From the NCBI GenBank assembly GCA_030453435.1, contig JAKDKI010000107.1, forward strand, positions 1-7,418: 7,418 nt of DNA, in the 5' to 3' direction. Each line of letters opens with the position of its first letter. Position 1 is the first letter of the stretch. Below are positions 5,863 to 7,418 of the stretch, one piece after another. The stretch comes from Kocuria sp. Its GTDB lineage: Bacteria > Actinomycetota > Actinomycetes > Actinomycetales > Micrococcaceae. The translations under genes were made by a program, and so were the position numbers. The notes beneath the pieces were generated by a model. That model was not told the DNA's origin and did not search any database. It worked only from the letters and a program-made list of their open reading frames with translations.

Positions 5863-7274
5863 CCGAAGATCAACCCGATACTGCCCATGAGCTGACGCTC
5901 CGACTCACCGGGGTCGCTCACGGAGGGCACATGGTGTCGCGTTCGCCGGAGGGCCGTGTGGTGTTCGTGCGGCATGGTGCGCCGGGGGAATTGGTCCGGG
6001 TGCGCCTCACCGATCAGGGTGAGGATGCCAAGTTCTGGCGCGGGGATGTGGTCGAGGTACTCGAACCTTCAGCGGATCGCCGGGAGCGGCACCCGTGGGC
6101 CGCAGCGGACGCGGTGTCGGCCGCTCAAGAAGGTCGCCTGCCCGTGGGCGGTGCAGAATTCGGACATCTGACGCTCGAGGCCCAACGCGAACTCAAGCGC
6201 TCCGTGATCGCCGAGCAACTCGATCACCTGGCCGGCATCGATTGGCGGGGCCAAGTAGCAGCGCTCGAGGGCGAATCTGCGGACGGAACCGGTTGGCGGA
6301 CTCGACTGCACCTGGACGTCACCGAGGACGGTACTGCGGGCATGTACCCGCACCGGTCCAACGACTTGATTCCGATCACGGACATGCCGTTGGCCACCCC
6401 GGCTATTCAGGAGTTGGCCCCGTGGCAGCTCTCTGTTCCCGGTGCCGCTCGACTGGACATGGCTGCACCGGCCAACGGCAGCCAGCCGCTGCTGCACGTG
6501 AGCCTGCGCCCGCGGCAGGATCCGGACACGGTGTCCGCACTGCGTCGCAGGCTTGCTGAGTGGGGGAGTGAGCACGAAGTCTCGGTGACCGCGCAATCTC
6601 CGGAGGACCGAGAGATCCAGACCTGGGCCGGAGAGCCCTCGGTGCGCGAAACTCTCGACCTGCCCGGCGAGGGGCAGTTGACCTGGCGCGTGAGCCCAAC
6701 CGGATTCTGGCAAATCCACCGCGGGGCCCCGCAGGCCCTGGTCGATGCCGTGCTCACCGCGGCGCAGATCCAACCGGGGGAGACCGTGTGGGACCTCTAT
6801 AGCGGTGCCGGGCTGTTCACCGCCGCCGCGGCCCGCGCCGTGGGCACTGAAGGTCAGGTCTTTGCGGTGGAGGGATCACCGGTGACTTCCGCCGATGCCC
6901 GCGACAATCTTTCGGAAGCCAAGCACGTGCGGGTCACCAGGGGGGACGTAGCCCGGATTCTGACGGGACGTAACCCCGCACGACGCCGCCACGGGGCCTC
7001 ACGAGGGCAGAAACGTCCTGCGGTGCGCGCGCCCGAGCCTCACGTGGTCATTCTGGACCCGCCACGTTCGGGTGCGGCCAAGGAAGTACTGGCCGCCATT
7101 GATGCCGCAGAACCGCACACCATCGTTTACGTGGCCTGTGACCCTGCTGCTCTCGGGCGCGATCTCGGACAGTTGTCACGCCGTGGGTGGAAAGTGACCA
7201 ACATCAAGGCTTTCGATCTGTACCCGAACACCCATCATGTGGAAGCCGTGGCGGTGCTGCGGCGCAATGAGTGA
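5859..7274 (+). CDS. TRAM-domain class I SAM-dependent RNA (uracil-C5)-methyltransferase-like protein
   Basis: A 471-residue cytosolic protein of the TrmA/RumA (RlmC/RlmD) group, which methylates C5 of a uridine in tRNA or rRNA. An N-terminal TRAM domain (about 9-70, TGVAHGGHMVSR...VVFVRHGAPGE) should bind RNA. The Rossmann methyltransferase part has GFWQIH (282-287), SAM motif I DLYSGAGLF (312-320), an acidic residue after beta 2 (VEGS, Glu338), DPPRSG (400-405), the nucleophile Cys427 in YVACDPAALGRDL, and the general base Glu462 in HHVE. Cys427 is the only cysteine in the protein, so the four [4Fe-4S] ligands of E. coli RumA are absent; the region where they would lie reads PVGGAEFGHL (95-104). 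A basic, probably flexible insert (about 371-391, rich in Arg/Lys) separates motif I from DPPR. The target uridine cannot be told. The positional counterpart in M. tuberculosis is Rv2689c. Confidence 0.92.
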   Translation: MTEDQPDTAHELTLRLTGVAHGGHMVSRSPEGRVVFVRHGAPGELVRVRLTDQGEDAKFWRGDVVEVLEPSADRRERHPWAAADAVSAAQEGRLPVGGAEFGHLTLEAQRELKRSVIAEQLDHLAGIDWRGQVAALEGESADGTGWRTRLHLDVTEDGTAGMYPHRSNDLIPITDMPLATPAIQELAPWQLSVPGAARLDMAAPANGSQPLLHVSLRPRQDPDTVSALRRRLAEWGSEHEVSVTAQSPEDREIQTWAGEPSVRETLDLPGEGQLTWRVSPTGFWQIHRGAPQALVDAVLTAAQIQPGETVWDLYSGAGLFTAAAARAVGTEGQVFAVEGSPVTSADARDNLSEAKHVRVTRGDVARILTGRNPARRRHGASRGQKRPAVRAPEPHVVILDPPRSGAAKEVLAAIDAAEPHTIVYVACDPAALGRDLGQLSRRGWKVTNIKAFDLYPNTHHVEAVAVLRRNE

Positions 7275-7291
7275 CCCACGGCCGAATCTCC

Positions 7292-7320
7292 CGGTCAGTG
7301 CAAGTGGCACAGGCTACACT
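7292..7320 (+). promoter_or_regulatory. Candidate promoter of the downstream gene
   Basis: TACACT (7315-7320) is a good actinobacterial -10 element (TAnnnT). A weak -35-like CGGTCA lies at 7292-7297 with a 17-base spacer. Transcription starting about 7 bases after the -10 would give an 88-base or so untranslated leader before the ATG at 7415. A CACAG/CTGTG inverted repeat (7308-7312 and 7319-7323) overlaps the -10. Confidence 0.45.
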
Positions 7321-7323
7321 GTG
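7308..7323. repeat. Inverted repeat over the candidate -10
   Basis: CACAG (7308-7312), a 6-base centre GCTACA, and CTGTG (7319-7323) form a perfect 5-base-arm inverted repeat. Its position over the -10 element would suit a repressor operator, but arms this short also arise by chance. Confidence 0.35.
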
Positions 7324-7344
7324 GGGTGACCGTTCGTGCGCGCC

Positions 7345-7366
7345 CGGGATGCTTGAAGGCAGCCCG
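7345..7366 (+). other. Predicted hairpin in the leader of the downstream gene
   Basis: CGGGATGC (7345-7352), loop TTGAAG, and GCAGCCCG (7359-7366) can form an 8-position stem with one A-G mismatch. No T-run follows (next bases are TTGACAGC), so it is not a normal intrinsic terminator for the methyltransferase transcript. It would lie in the 5' leader of the next gene. Confidence 0.4.
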
Positions 7367-7400
7367 TTGACAGCTGCGAACGCATTCAAACGGTGGCGAG

Positions 7401-7405
7401 AGGAG
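7401..7405 (+). promoter_or_regulatory. Ribosome binding site of the downstream gene
   Basis: AGGAG, within a longer GAGAGGAG purine run, sits 9 bases before the ATG at 7415. It is among the strongest sites in the window and marks that ATG as a real start. Confidence 0.75.
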
Positions 7406-7414
7406 TTCCACACC

Positions 7415-7418
7415 ATGA
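7415..7418 (+). CDS. Start of a downstream gene cut off by the window edge
   Basis: Only the ATG and one further base are present. The strong AGGAG site and the preceding promoter-like leader support a genuine gene. Its product cannot be read from this sequence. From memory of Micrococcales gene order, aconitase (acn) often follows this methyltransferase, but that is a guess from synteny. Confidence 0.5.

Noticed and set aside
7367..7372. Perfect TTGACA -35 box before the downstream gene
   Set aside because: No acceptable -10 element lies 16-18 bases downstream, and transcription from it would start on or after the ribosome binding site.

Overview
This is an ordinary chromosomal stretch of a high-GC Gram-positive bacterium (Actinomycetota). 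G/C-ending codons dominate, GTG starts are common (three of seven complete genes), and genes are joined by 4-base stop/start overlaps. Gene content and order match, inverted, a block I remember from Mycobacterium tuberculosis (dut Rv2697c through Rv2696c-Rv2693c, then ceoC/ceoB, then Rv2690c and Rv2689c). The protein style suggests Micrococcales, possibly Micrococcaceae, but genus cannot be set from this window. I see no mobile element, CRISPR array, tRNA or rRNA, and no gene-free stretch longer than about 140 bases.

Left block, plus strand (14-2414): dut (dUTP pyrophosphatase), a DUF3710 protein, a small OB-fold protein and a DUF3159 membrane protein. They are closely packed (gaps of 46 and 4 bases, then a 4-base overlap), so they look like one operon. 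Only dut has a known reaction; the other three are conserved actinobacterial proteins of unknown function.

Central block, minus strand (3836-2326): two RCK/TrkA-type NAD-binding potassium-transport regulators, ceoB then ceoC, coupled by a 4-base ATGA overlap. The ceoC 3' end runs 89 bases into the convergent DUF3159 gene. No TrkH/KtrB-type pore is encoded here.

Right block, plus strand (3889-7274): a 12-segment APC-superfamily permease resembling the KimA potassium transporter, with a cytosolic C-terminal domain, coupled by ATGA to a TRAM-domain class I RNA (uracil-C5)-methyltransferase-like protein that has one cysteine, the presumed catalytic one. The permease and ceoB diverge from a 52-base gap, where a promoter for a leaderless permease transcript can be proposed. 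After the methyltransferase comes a roughly 140-base leader with a likely promoter, a small inverted repeat and a hairpin, ending in a strong ribosome binding site and the start codon of a gene that leaves the window (by remembered synteny perhaps aconitase, not testable here).

The best functional reading is a potassium-homeostasis module (two RCK subunits plus a KimA-like permease) beside an unexplained dut-led operon. I did not find a clearly new defence, mobile or RNA system; the most useful leads are the K+ module, the unknown-function operon, and local architecture (convergent overlap, candidate leaderless promoter, cluster-free methyltransferase).
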